A stretch of DNA of 6,358 bases, from assembly GCA_946062035.1 (NCBI GenBank), contig CAMGTS010000077.1, positions 1 to 6,358 on the forward strand, written 5' to 3'. Source of the stretch: an uncultured Bacteroidales bacterium (lineage in GTDB: Bacteria; Bacteroidota; Bacteroidia; Bacteroidales; UBA932). Of the stretch, positions 1-6,358 are shown piece by piece. The notes beneath the pieces were generated by a model, which was given only the letters and a program-made list of their open reading frames with translations, had not been told where the DNA came from and did no database searches. The translations under genes and the position numbers were made by a program. Each line of letters opens with the position of its first letter. Position 1 is the stretch's first letter.

Positions 1-39
1 GCAAATTTAGCAAAAAGCCATTAAATTGCATTCCTGTTA

Positions 40-47
40 TATTTTTG
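40..47 (+). promoter_or_regulatory. Possible Bacteroidota -7 promoter element (TAnnTTTG)
   Basis: The bases TATTTTTG match the TAnnTTTG -7 consensus of the Bacteroidota housekeeping sigma factor exactly. Transcription would start about 7 bases downstream, leaving a leader of roughly 10 bases before the ATG at 65. No good TTTG-like -33 element lies at the usual 17-20 base spacing; the nearest TTG (26-28) is too close. The surrounding sequence is AT-rich, so a chance match is quite possible. If real, it would drive the three-gene plus-strand unit. Confidence 0.3.
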
Positions 48-64
48 CAACAGAACCAGATATT

Positions 65-1285
65 ATGAAACTTTTCAAACAAATTGTCCTTGCAGCTGCA
101 TCAGTTGCGATTGTCTTGTCTACAACGGTAAGTTGTACCCAGAAAGAAGAAAACAAAGTTCAAGAAGAAGTCCAGTACACAGAGGGTATTGAGAAAGGTA
201 TCGAACAGATAATGAATGACCTTCATGTTGTTGGTCTCGGAGTCGCTGTGGTCAGCGGAGACAGTATCATTTATCACAACGCATGGGGCTATAAGACATT
301 AGAGACACAGACACCTCTCGCAGAGGATGATTTGTTCAGAATCGCATCTATATCCAAGTCTTTCACGGCTACCTCAATTATGCAGCTTGTTGATCAGGGT
401 AAGCTGGATCTGAATTGCGATATCTCTGATTTGGTCGGTTTCAAGGTGCGTAACCCGAAATATCCGAATGTAAAAATCACCCCGTATATGCTGCTTTCGC
501 ATACTTCGTCTTTAAACGATTCTCAGGGGTATTTCAAATTGGATGTTATCAATCCTGACAAAAATCCGGATTGGGCGAAGGCATACAATGATTATCGCCC
601 CGGAACTCTTTATGAGTATTGCAACCTTGGCTATAACACTATGGGAACCGTACTTGAAAGAGTCAGCAATGTTCGTTTCGATCAGTATGTAGTCAATAAT
701 GTCCTCAAACCTCTCGGTATCGACTATGCCGGTTATTGGGTAGAAAGCCTGGACAGCACCAAGTTCGTTACCCTTTACGAGCAGGATAAGGATGGCAATA
801 TGGTTCCTCAGCCAGAGGCTTATGCGCCTCGTACAGAGGAGATAGCAAACTATCAGTTCGGATATTCGACACCAATTTTCTCTCCGACAGGCGGTTTGAA
901 AATTAACCCTATAGGACTTGCCAAGGTTATGCAGATGCACATGGGGCTCGGAACAAATCCTGAAGGGGTAAAGATCATAAGCTCAGAAAGCGCCCTTCTG
1001 ATGCAGAGCAGACTTACTGTCGCTGAGGGCCAGAATGACTTCTATGGTTTCGCTATCTGTCAGTCAGACAGCCTTATTCCAGGAAAGACCATGATCGGAC
1101 ACACCGGCGGTGCTTACGGCGTCCTTACCTCTATGTTCTGGAACAAAGAGAAGACTTTCGGAATCGTTGTCATGACAAATGGTTGCGACGGCGCTCGTGA
1201 AAGCGGCTTTATGGCTATCCACCACCGAGTACAGAATTGTCTCTATCAGAACCTTATAAAGGGTACGGAAGCTGACGCTATCTAA
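65..1285 (+). CDS. Secreted lipoprotein-like serine hydrolase, beta-lactamase / DD-peptidase superfamily (class C-like)
   Basis: Predicted 406-residue periplasmic or surface serine hydrolase of the Beta-lactamase (PF00144-type) superfamily, which includes class C beta-lactamases, D-alanyl-D-alanine peptidases and esterases. The N-terminus has a basic start (MKLFKQ), a hydrophobic stretch at about residues 7-18, and a Cys at 24 in the context TVSC. That resembles a lipoprotein signal peptide with a loose lipobox, followed by a charged linker rich in Glu and Lys. Catalytic motifs are intact: SxxK as SISK (Ser95, Lys98), the YxN motif as Tyr185-Cys-Asn187, and HTGG (346-349) in place of the KTG motif, common in the esterase/peptidase branch. 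The frame opens further upstream at a TTG (26), but ATG 65 gives a proper signal peptide and lies downstream of the possible -7 element. The next gene starts 20 bp after its stop. The substrate cannot be told from sequence; a true antibiotic-resistance beta-lactamase is less likely than a peptidase or esterase. Confidence 0.9.
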   Translation: MKLFKQIVLAAASVAIVLSTTVSCTQKEENKVQEEVQYTEGIEKGIEQIMNDLHVVGLGVAVVSGDSIIYHNAWGYKTLETQTPLAEDDLFRIASISKSFTATSIMQLVDQGKLDLNCDISDLVGFKVRNPKYPNVKITPYMLLSHTSSLNDSQGYFKLDVINPDKNPDWAKAYNDYRPGTLYEYCNLGYNTMGTVLERVSNVRFDQYVVNNVLKPLGIDYAGYWVESLDSTKFVTLYEQDKDGNMVPQPEAYAPRTEEIANYQFGYSTPIFSPTGGLKINPIGLAKVMQMHMGLGTNPEGVKIISSESALLMQSRLTVAEGQNDFYGFAICQSDSLIPGKTMIGHTGGAYGVLTSMFWNKEKTFGIVVMTNGCDGARESGFMAIHHRVQNCLYQNLIKGTEADAI

Positions 1286-1305
1286 CTGATGGTCAAATTA
1301 TAGCA

Positions 1306-2649
1306 ATGAAAAAGGCTCTGATAATAACTTATTATTGGCCGCCATCAGGGGGGAGCGGTGTCCAGCGATGGCTGAAATTCGCAAAATATCTTCCTCAATA
1401 TGGTTGGGAACCGATAATCTACACACCTGAAAATCCTGAGCTTTCATCTTCCGACAATTCTTTGTTTGAAGATATAGCTCCGGAACTCCAGGTAATAAAA
1501 CGCAAAATAACAGAGCCTTACAGTTATTATAAACTTCTTACCGGAAAAAAGGAAATAAAGGCGAACCTCCTCTCTTCACCAAAACAGGGCGGAGGTTTTT
1601 CCGCATACATCAGGGGAAATTTCTTTATTCCCGACCCGCGTTGCTGGTGGGTCAGACCATCCGTGAGATTCTTGAAAAAGTGGTTGAAGGAGAATCCTGT
1701 CGATGCGATAATAAGTACAGGCCCCCCGCACTCTATGCATTTGATAGCGAGAGAATTGCATAAAGCGACACAAATTCCGTGGGTTGCGGATTTCAGAGAT
1801 CCCTGGACGGGGCTTTTCTATTTCAAACACTTAAGACTGAATAAACATTCTCTCCGCAAACATAAGAGACTGGAATTCTCTGTTGTCAACGAGGCCGACA
1901 GAGTTGTGGTGGTTTCACCGCAAATGAAACAGGATTTCGCTTCAATCCTGCAAAACGGACGGATAGGGAGTATAGACGACTCCAAAATCAGGATTATCAC
2001 AAACGGATTCGACCCTGATGATTTTTCGAAAGAGAAGAAACAGGAACTCTCATGTCTGGTGGAGGATGTAAACAAGCTGACAAAAGGGAAATTTGTTGTA
2101 GTGCACACCGGGCTCCTGCCGGATAACGCGAACCCCGAATTATTTTGGAAAGCCCTCGGCAAGAGCGGTATAGGGGACAAGCTCTTTATCGCGACGATGG
2201 GACAGACAGATGGCGGGGCGAGAAAATGTGTTGAAGAGGAAGGTATGTCCGATAATTTTCACGATTTCGGATATGTTTCGCACATGACCTCAATAGCATG
2301 GCAGAAGCGGGCGAATCTTCTTCTTCTGCCTCTCAGAAAAGAAAAGGAGGCGACCGCTATACTCACAGGCAAATTCTTTGAGTATATCGCAAGTTTTAAC
2401 GAAACCGGAATCTCAAAGAGAATCATAGCGGTTGGTCCCGTAAGAAGCGACTTGGGAGATGCTTTGAGAGAAACGTGCTGTGGCGATATTTTTGAATATG
2501 CCGATGAGTCAGGAATGGCAAAGGCCATAACCGAGGCTTATAACGACTTTAGAACAGGCAGATATGCCGGCATGCCCGATGCCGACAAATATTCAAGGGT
2601 GAATCTTACAGCCTTGATGGCGAATCTGCTTGATGAAATGATTTCATAA
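1306..2649 (+). CDS. GT-B fold glycosyltransferase (GT4-like)
   Basis: Predicted 447-residue cytoplasmic glycosyltransferase that would move a sugar from a nucleotide-sugar donor to a glycan or lipid-linked acceptor. The N-terminal acceptor domain begins with MKKALIITYYWPPSGGSGVQ, whose Gly-rich loop (residues 14-18) is typical of GT4-like enzymes. It continues with STGPPHS (137-143) and VADFRDPW (160-167), both common in the Bacteroidota version of this family. The C-terminal donor domain starts near VVHTGLLP (265-272) and contains LTGKFFEYIA (353-362). Glu359 there is the likely equivalent of the last Glu of the family's EX7E donor-binding motif; a clear first Glu at that spacing is not obvious. 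There is no signal peptide and no transmembrane segment. The start is fixed by the conserved N-terminal motif, with no visible Shine-Dalgarno, as is usual in this phylum. The YfhO-like gene follows after 8 bp, suggesting co-transcription and a shared surface-glycan role. Donor and acceptor are unknown. Confidence 0.9.
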   Translation: MKKALIITYYWPPSGGSGVQRWLKFAKYLPQYGWEPIIYTPENPELSSSDNSLFEDIAPELQVIKRKITEPYSYYKLLTGKKEIKANLLSSPKQGGGFSAYIRGNFFIPDPRCWWVRPSVRFLKKWLKENPVDAIISTGPPHSMHLIARELHKATQIPWVADFRDPWTGLFYFKHLRLNKHSLRKHKRLEFSVVNEADRVVVVSPQMKQDFASILQNGRIGSIDDSKIRIITNGFDPDDFSKEKKQELSCLVEDVNKLTKGKFVVVHTGLLPDNANPELFWKALGKSGIGDKLFIATMGQTDGGARKCVEEEGMSDNFHDFGYVSHMTSIAWQKRANLLLLPLRKEKEATAILTGKFFEYIASFNETGISKRIIAVGPVRSDLGDALRETCCGDIFEYADESGMAKAITEAYNDFRTGRYAGMPDADKYSRVNLTALMANLLDEMIS

Positions 2650-2657
2650 AAACCGAG

Positions 2658-5231
2658 ATGATGAATTTTAAAAAACTTCTGCCATACATTATTGCGATTG
2701 TGGCGTTTGTATTTGTGGGATACGCTTATGCACCTTACACTCTTGAGGGAAGGGTAGTAAACCAATCCGATATTTCGAGCTGGAACGGAATGGCGCACGA
2801 AATCGTCGAGTGGAATGACGCTCACCCCGATAACCCTACATATTGGACAAACTCAATGTTCGGAGGAATGCCGGCGACTACCATCTCGGTAAAATACCAC
2901 GGAGACCTTACTAAATATCTATATGATTTGCTTTTTGTGGGGCAGAGACCTGCAAGCTACCTTATAATCAGCATGATTGGAGCATTCTTAATGTTTTTGG
3001 CGTTCGGGGTGAATATTTGGCTTGCCATTTTCGGAGCGATCGCCGTGACGTTCTGTTCATACAACATGCAAATCATTTTGGTCGGACATAATACCAAAAT
3101 GATAGCCATTGCCTTTATGCCGTGGGTAATGGCCGCATTGGTATGGGCATACAGAAAATCGATGTTCTGGGGTGCGGTGCTATTCGGATTCGCCTTAAGT
3201 TTTCAGATAAAAGCGAACCATCCGCAAATATCTTACTATTTGGCGATTATAATTTTCGGGTATATAATCTGGCAACTTCTGAAAAGCGTTAAAGAGAAAT
3301 CTTCTGGAAAATTCCTCAGGACATCTTTGTGCGTTTTGGTAGCCGGCCTTCTCGGCATTGCCGCTAATATCAATCACCTGTGGCCTACATACGAATACGG
3401 AAAACACACAATGCGAGGTGGAAGCGAACTTGTAGACACGACTTCCGCAAATGCGGAAACACGTAAAGGGCTTGATTTGGAATATGCTACAAGATGGTCT
3501 TACGGGATAGACGAAACTCCTAATATCTTTATCCCGAATTTCAACGGCGGCGCAAGCGTAGGTTCTCTCGGAACAAAATCCGCTGTATATAAAACGCTTA
3601 CGGAAAAATTCAACTATCCTGACTATGAAGCGGAGTCCGCTGTTCAGGCTTTGCCGCTATATTGGGGGCCACAGGATTTTACCGCAGGACCGATGTATAT
3701 GGGTGCTGTCTGCGTATTCCTTTTCATCTTAGGATTGTTTATTATCCGAAGCGGAGCGAAGTGGTGGCTGTTGGGAGTTTCCCTGCTTGCGATAATTTTG
3801 GGATGGGGGTATCACTTCATGGCTCCGACCAAATTTTTCTTTAATAATATTCCGCTTTACAGCAAGTTCCGCACGGTGTCGATGATTCTTGTCATACTGC
3901 AGCTGACTATACCTACGCTTGCGGTTTTGGCGCTTGATTCTGTTATAGGAAAAGATGCGCTTGTTGATAAAAAGAGATTCGCTTCGGGTTGGAAGTGGTC
4001 ATTGATTATCGCCGGTGGCTTTGCGCTTGTGTTTGCGCTAATTCCATCTCTTGCAGGAAATTTCTCAAGTCCTGCGGATTCAAGGTTGCCACAAGAGCTT
4101 GTTTCGTCGATTGTCGCAGACAGAATTTCGCTCTTAAGGGCGGATGCTTTCCGTTCGCTGATATTCGTTCTACTTACCGCATTCGTAGTATGGTTGGGTT
4201 TCAAAGGAAAATTGAAGAAAAAATATACTTATATAGCTCTTATCCTACTGGTTTTCTTGGATTTATGGGTTATAGACAAACGCTATCTGAGTTCTAAGGA
4301 CTTTGTAAGCAAAGAGGAGTTTTCATCCGCCTGGCAACAAAGACCTGTGGATAAGTTTATCCTTGACAACGATAAAGATACCGACTACAGAGTGCTCGAT
4401 CTTTCTATAGATCCGTTCAATAATTCATATACAAGCTATTGGCATAAGACAATCGGAGGTTATTCCCCTGCCAAGTTGCAACGTTATCAGGATCTTATAG
4501 ACCAATATATATATCCTGAAATCCAAGGGGTAATAAACGATCTGAACGGAGTGTCAACCCTTGCGGAGGCAGACAGCGCATTGACTTGCCACCCTGTACT
4601 CAGTATGCTGAATACCCGATACATTATCCTTAATGCCAATCAGCCGCCTATTGTAAACCGCTATGCGTTAGGCAATTGTTGGTTCGTTGATAATGTTGTA
4701 GAAGCCTTAGACGCTAATGACGAAATAGCAAAATTAAACGAAGTAAATCCGCAGACACAGGCGGTTGTCGCAAAAGAGTTTATTTCTAAAAATCAGAACA
4801 TAGATAAATTCGTCAAAACCTGCGGACAAGCAGAAAACGATTTGTCCGCCGCTTTTGAAGCAAAAGAAGAATGTGCCGGAGAGACAGGCGGTGCGCTATT
4901 TGAGTCAATAACCCTGACATCTTATGCACCGAACAGGCTTGTCTATCATTATACAGCAGAATCTGATAAATTGGCGCTGTTCAGCGAAGTCTACTATCCT
5001 GGATGGAAGGCGGAAATAAACGGAAATGATGCGGATATATTCAGGGCGAATTGGATTTTAAGGGGATTGTATCTGCCGGCCGGTGAGGGCGATATAACGT
5101 TTACGTTCCAACCCGATAGTTTCATTAAAGGTGAACGTTATTCTTTGATAGCGTCATCGCTCTTAGTGCTTTTGTTAGTAGGCGGCATTGCTTGTGTCCT
5201 ATTTCTCAAGCGCAAAAAGCAGGAGAGGTAA
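2658..5231 (+). CDS. YfhO-family polytopic membrane protein (probable GT-C glycosyltransferase)
   Basis: Predicted 857-residue inner-membrane protein of the YfhO family. In Bacillus and Listeria, YfhO-type proteins are GT-C enzymes that add sugars from a polyprenyl-phosphate carrier to teichoic acids outside the membrane. Bacteroidota lack teichoic acids, so a different surface glycan is the likely acceptor (inference). An N-terminal membrane helix (about 8-25) is followed by an external loop holding Asp38 in SDISSWNG, a candidate GT-C catalytic acid, and NSMFGGMP (65-72). About a dozen further helices span roughly 100-237, 346-428, 447-465, 499-515 and 523-540. Conserved-looking motifs include GHNTKMIAIAFMPW (143-156) and NHPQISYY (187-194). 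A large external domain (about 541-828) contains LSMLNTRYII (648-657) and SEVYYPGWKAEING (776-789). A last helix (about 829-850) ends in a basic tail. Two adjacent ATGs (2658 and 2661) could serve as start. Four cysteines in the external domain are unusual (see findings). No frameshift is seen. Confidence 0.9.
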   Translation: MMNFKKLLPYIIAIVAFVFVGYAYAPYTLEGRVVNQSDISSWNGMAHEIVEWNDAHPDNPTYWTNSMFGGMPATTISVKYHGDLTKYLYDLLFVGQRPASYLIISMIGAFLMFLAFGVNIWLAIFGAIAVTFCSYNMQIILVGHNTKMIAIAFMPWVMAALVWAYRKSMFWGAVLFGFALSFQIKANHPQISYYLAIIIFGYIIWQLLKSVKEKSSGKFLRTSLCVLVAGLLGIAANINHLWPTYEYGKHTMRGGSELVDTTSANAETRKGLDLEYATRWSYGIDETPNIFIPNFNGGASVGSLGTKSAVYKTLTEKFNYPDYEAESAVQALPLYWGPQDFTAGPMYMGAVCVFLFILGLFIIRSGAKWWLLGVSLLAIILGWGYHFMAPTKFFFNNIPLYSKFRTVSMILVILQLTIPTLAVLALDSVIGKDALVDKKRFASGWKWSLIIAGGFALVFALIPSLAGNFSSPADSRLPQELVSSIVADRISLLRADAFRSLIFVLLTAFVVWLGFKGKLKKKYTYIALILLVFLDLWVIDKRYLSSKDFVSKEEFSSAWQQRPVDKFILDNDKDTDYRVLDLSIDPFNNSYTSYWHKTIGGYSPAKLQRYQDLIDQYIYPEIQGVINDLNGVSTLAEADSALTCHPVLSMLNTRYIILNANQPPIVNRYALGNCWFVDNVVEALDANDEIAKLNEVNPQTQAVVAKEFISKNQNIDKFVKTCGQAENDLSAAFEAKEECAGETGGALFESITLTSYAPNRLVYHYTAESDKLALFSEVYYPGWKAEINGNDADIFRANWILRGLYLPAGEGDITFTFQPDSFIKGERYSLIASSLLVLLLVGGIACVLFLKRKKQER
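3072..3103. repeat. 11-bp perfect inverted repeat inside the yfhO-like gene
   Basis: Arms ATCATTTTGGT (3072-3082) and ACCAAAATGAT (3093-3103) are perfectly complementary around a 10-base loop. The repeat lies within the codons for the conserved LVGHNTKM segment of the YfhO-like protein. There is no T-run directly after it, so it does not look like a terminator. It may be a chance result of the protein sequence. Confidence 0.5.
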
Positions 5232-5257
5232 TATACTGAGAAAACAGAGGTAAATGG

Positions 5258-5292
5258 AAAAGGGGCTGACAAAAATCTGTCAGCCCCTTTTT
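5258..5292. terminator. Bidirectional Rho-independent terminator between convergent genes
   Basis: A perfect 14-bp inverted repeat (arms 5258-5271 and 5278-5291, core GGGGCTGACA / TGTCAGCCCC) encloses a 6-base loop. The plus strand has a run of five T at 5288-5292, partly within the stem because it pairs with the A-run at 5258-5261. Read on the minus strand, the same hairpin ends in TTTT from the complementary A-run. It lies 26 bp after the yfhO-like stop and 50 bp beyond the ilvE stop, so it can end transcription from both sides. It marks the end of the three-gene plus-strand unit. Confidence 0.9.
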
Positions 5293-5341
5293 CAGAATAA
5301 ACTCTTTTTATTCACCAAATCATCCTAATGGGTATGTCGCT

Positions 5342-6358
5342 CTATAATATTATGCACCAGTTGTGCGTGTCCGGGAGCTCGCCGAACTGTATGCCGGTAA
5401 GGGTATCGTAGAGTTTTTTGCAGACAGGGCCCACCTTGCCGACAGGTTGGTATTCGTAATGCTTTGAGACTTCCTTGCTCTCAAGAGACGGCTTATCGTC
5501 CATTGAGCATATCGGGGTTGTTACAACGGCTGTACCCACAGCAGCGACCTCGTCGAATTCCGCAAGCTCCTCTACAGGTACGACACGCTTTTCAACCTTT
5601 AGTCCGAGGTCCGCTGCAATGACCTGTAATGACTTATTGGTAATAGATGGTAAAACACTGTCAGACAGAGGAGTTACATAAGTGTCACCCTTGATGGCTA
5701 TGAAGTTTGATGAGCCGAATTCATCTATATTCTTTTTTGTGGAAGGATTAAGGAAAAGCATCTCTGTATAGCCCTGCTCATGAATAATCTTATATGGTCT
5801 GAAAGAGCATGGGTAGTTGGCGCTGACCTTGTAGCTTCCGCTTCCGTTAGGGGCTGCCCTGTCGTAGTTTCTGGCTATTACACCTTTTACAGAAGTCAGT
5901 TCTTTTGTACCTGCGTATGAACCTACAGGCATACACATTACGGCAAACAGGCACTCTGTAGGGGGAACAAGCGCAAGCTGAGGGTTTACACCCAACAGAA
6001 CCGGTCTGATATAAAGGGATGCATTGTATCCGTATGGGGGAAGAAAGTCGATGTTCGCCTCTACGCACTCTTTGCACGCTTCAATGAAGTCCTCAACCGA
6101 AGGACTCGGAATATTCAGATAATCAGCTGTTCTGATAAGTCTTTTGGCGTTTTCGTCCGGTCTGAATATACGAACCTTTCCGTCTTTACCCATGAAAGCT
6201 TTCAAGCCTTCAAAGCAAGAGGTCGCATAGTGATAAACACCGGCAAAGGCATTCAGAGAAATATCCTCTGAGTTCTCTCTTTTGAGAGGAGACCATTTGC
6301 CGTCCTTATAATAACTGACAATCACTGAGTTGACTTTTCTATAAGCAAAGCCTAAGTT
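5342..6358 (-). CDS. ilvE: Branched-chain amino acid aminotransferase, 5' end beyond the window
   Basis: PLP-dependent fold-type IV aminotransferase (class IV). It interconverts valine, leucine and isoleucine with their 2-oxo acids using glutamate/2-oxoglutarate, in the cytoplasm. The window holds 338 codons plus a TAG stop (5342-5344). A GTG at 6325 could be read as the start, but the frame stays open to the edge and the extra residues (NLGFAYRKVNS) look like the family's conserved N-terminal LxFGYxKT region. The gene is therefore cut by the window and probably lacks only a few codons. Motifs (numbered from the first residue in the window): CFEGLKAF (48-55), IFRPDENAKR (64-73), YDRAAPNGSGSYK (165-177) with Lys177 as the likely PLP Schiff-base lysine, DEFGSSNF (212-219), the phosphate-site-like GTAVVTTPI (275-283), and a C-terminal GIQFGELPD (322-330). 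The residues after the lysine (VSANY) differ from the more usual VGGNY. The gene converges on the shared terminator. Its promoter is outside the window. Confidence 0.93.
   Translation of the reverse strand, partial: NLGFAYRKVNSVIVSYYKDGKWSPLKRENSEDISLNAFAGVYHYATSCFEGLKAFMGKDGKVRIFRPDENAKRLIRTADYLNIPSPSVEDFIEACKECVEANIDFLPPYGYNASLYIRPVLLGVNPQLALVPPTECLFAVMCMPVGSYAGTKELTSVKGVIARNYDRAAPNGSGSYKVSANYPCSFRPYKIIHEQGYTEMLFLNPSTKKNIDEFGSSNFIAIKGDTYVTPLSDSVLPSITNKSLQVIAADLGLKVEKRVVPVEELAEFDEVAAVGTAVVTTPICSMDDKPSLESKEVSKHYEYQPVGKVGPVCKKLYDTLTGIQFGELPDTHNWCIIL

Noticed and set aside
26..64. TTG start at 26 adding 13 residues to the serine hydrolase
   Set aside because: The added residues would precede a normal signal peptide, TTG is a rare start, and the possible -7 element would lie inside the coding region.
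512..940. 142-codon open frame on the minus strand opposite the serine hydrolase gene
   Set aside because: It is antisense to a gene with intact catalytic motifs, its translation shows no recognisable domain, and it has no separate promoter or start context.
1818..2180. 120-codon minus-strand open frame opposite the glycosyltransferase gene
   Set aside because: Composition is Ser/Phe/Leu-rich, as expected for the reverse complement of a coding strand; no family resemblance.
3443..3458. Short palindrome TTCCGCAAATGCGGAA inside the yfhO-like gene
   Set aside because: The stem is only 6-7 bp within codons, without a T-run or a repeat elsewhere; expected by chance.
3857..4297. Overlapping open frames on both strands inside the yfhO-like gene (3857-4204 minus, 3989-4297 plus)
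   Set aside because: Both lie wholly within a clear membrane-protein gene and show no domain or signal of their own.
1306..5231. A defence or novel mobile system built on the glycosyltransferase and membrane protein
   Set aside because: Both proteins match known surface-glycan families throughout; no nuclease, reverse transcriptase, recombinase, toxin or repeat array is present.
6323..6325. GTG as the true start of ilvE
   Set aside because: The frame stays open to the window edge and the 11 upstream residues resemble the conserved N-terminus of the family.

Overview
The window looks like chromosomal DNA from a member of the Bacteroidota, probably a Bacteroidales-type organism. Three things point that way: a GT4-like glycosyltransferase followed directly by a large YfhO-family membrane protein, translation starts without recognisable Shine-Dalgarno sequences, and a TAnnTTTG-type -7 promoter element. 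GC content is moderate by eye. Genus-level assignment is not possible from this sequence alone.

Layout: three plus-strand genes lie head to tail. A secreted, lipoprotein-like serine hydrolase of the beta-lactamase/DD-peptidase superfamily (65-1285) is followed after 20 bp by a cytoplasmic GT-B glycosyltransferase (1306-2649). After 8 bp comes a polytopic YfhO-family GT-C-like membrane protein (2658-5231). The spacing suggests one transcript. It ends at a strong hairpin terminator (5258-5292). A minus-strand gene for a branched-chain amino acid aminotransferase (ilvE) converges on the same hairpin. The ilvE reading frame stays open to the right edge, so its true start lies outside the window.

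How the genes may work together: the glycosyltransferase and YfhO proteins are plausibly two steps of building or decorating a cell-surface glycan, one on the cytoplasmic face and one on the periplasmic face. The hydrolase would act in the periplasm or at the cell surface on a peptide, ester or amide substrate that cannot be named. The aminotransferase is core metabolism (last step of Val/Leu/Ile synthesis, first step of their breakdown) and is unrelated in function.

I found no RNA gene, insertion sequence, CRISPR array, phage gene or clear defence system. The points worth a second look are modest: four cysteines in the periplasmic part of the YfhO protein, a variant sequence around the PLP lysine of IlvE, an 11-bp perfect inverted repeat inside the yfhO-like gene, and the hydrolase/glycosyltransferase/YfhO gene order.
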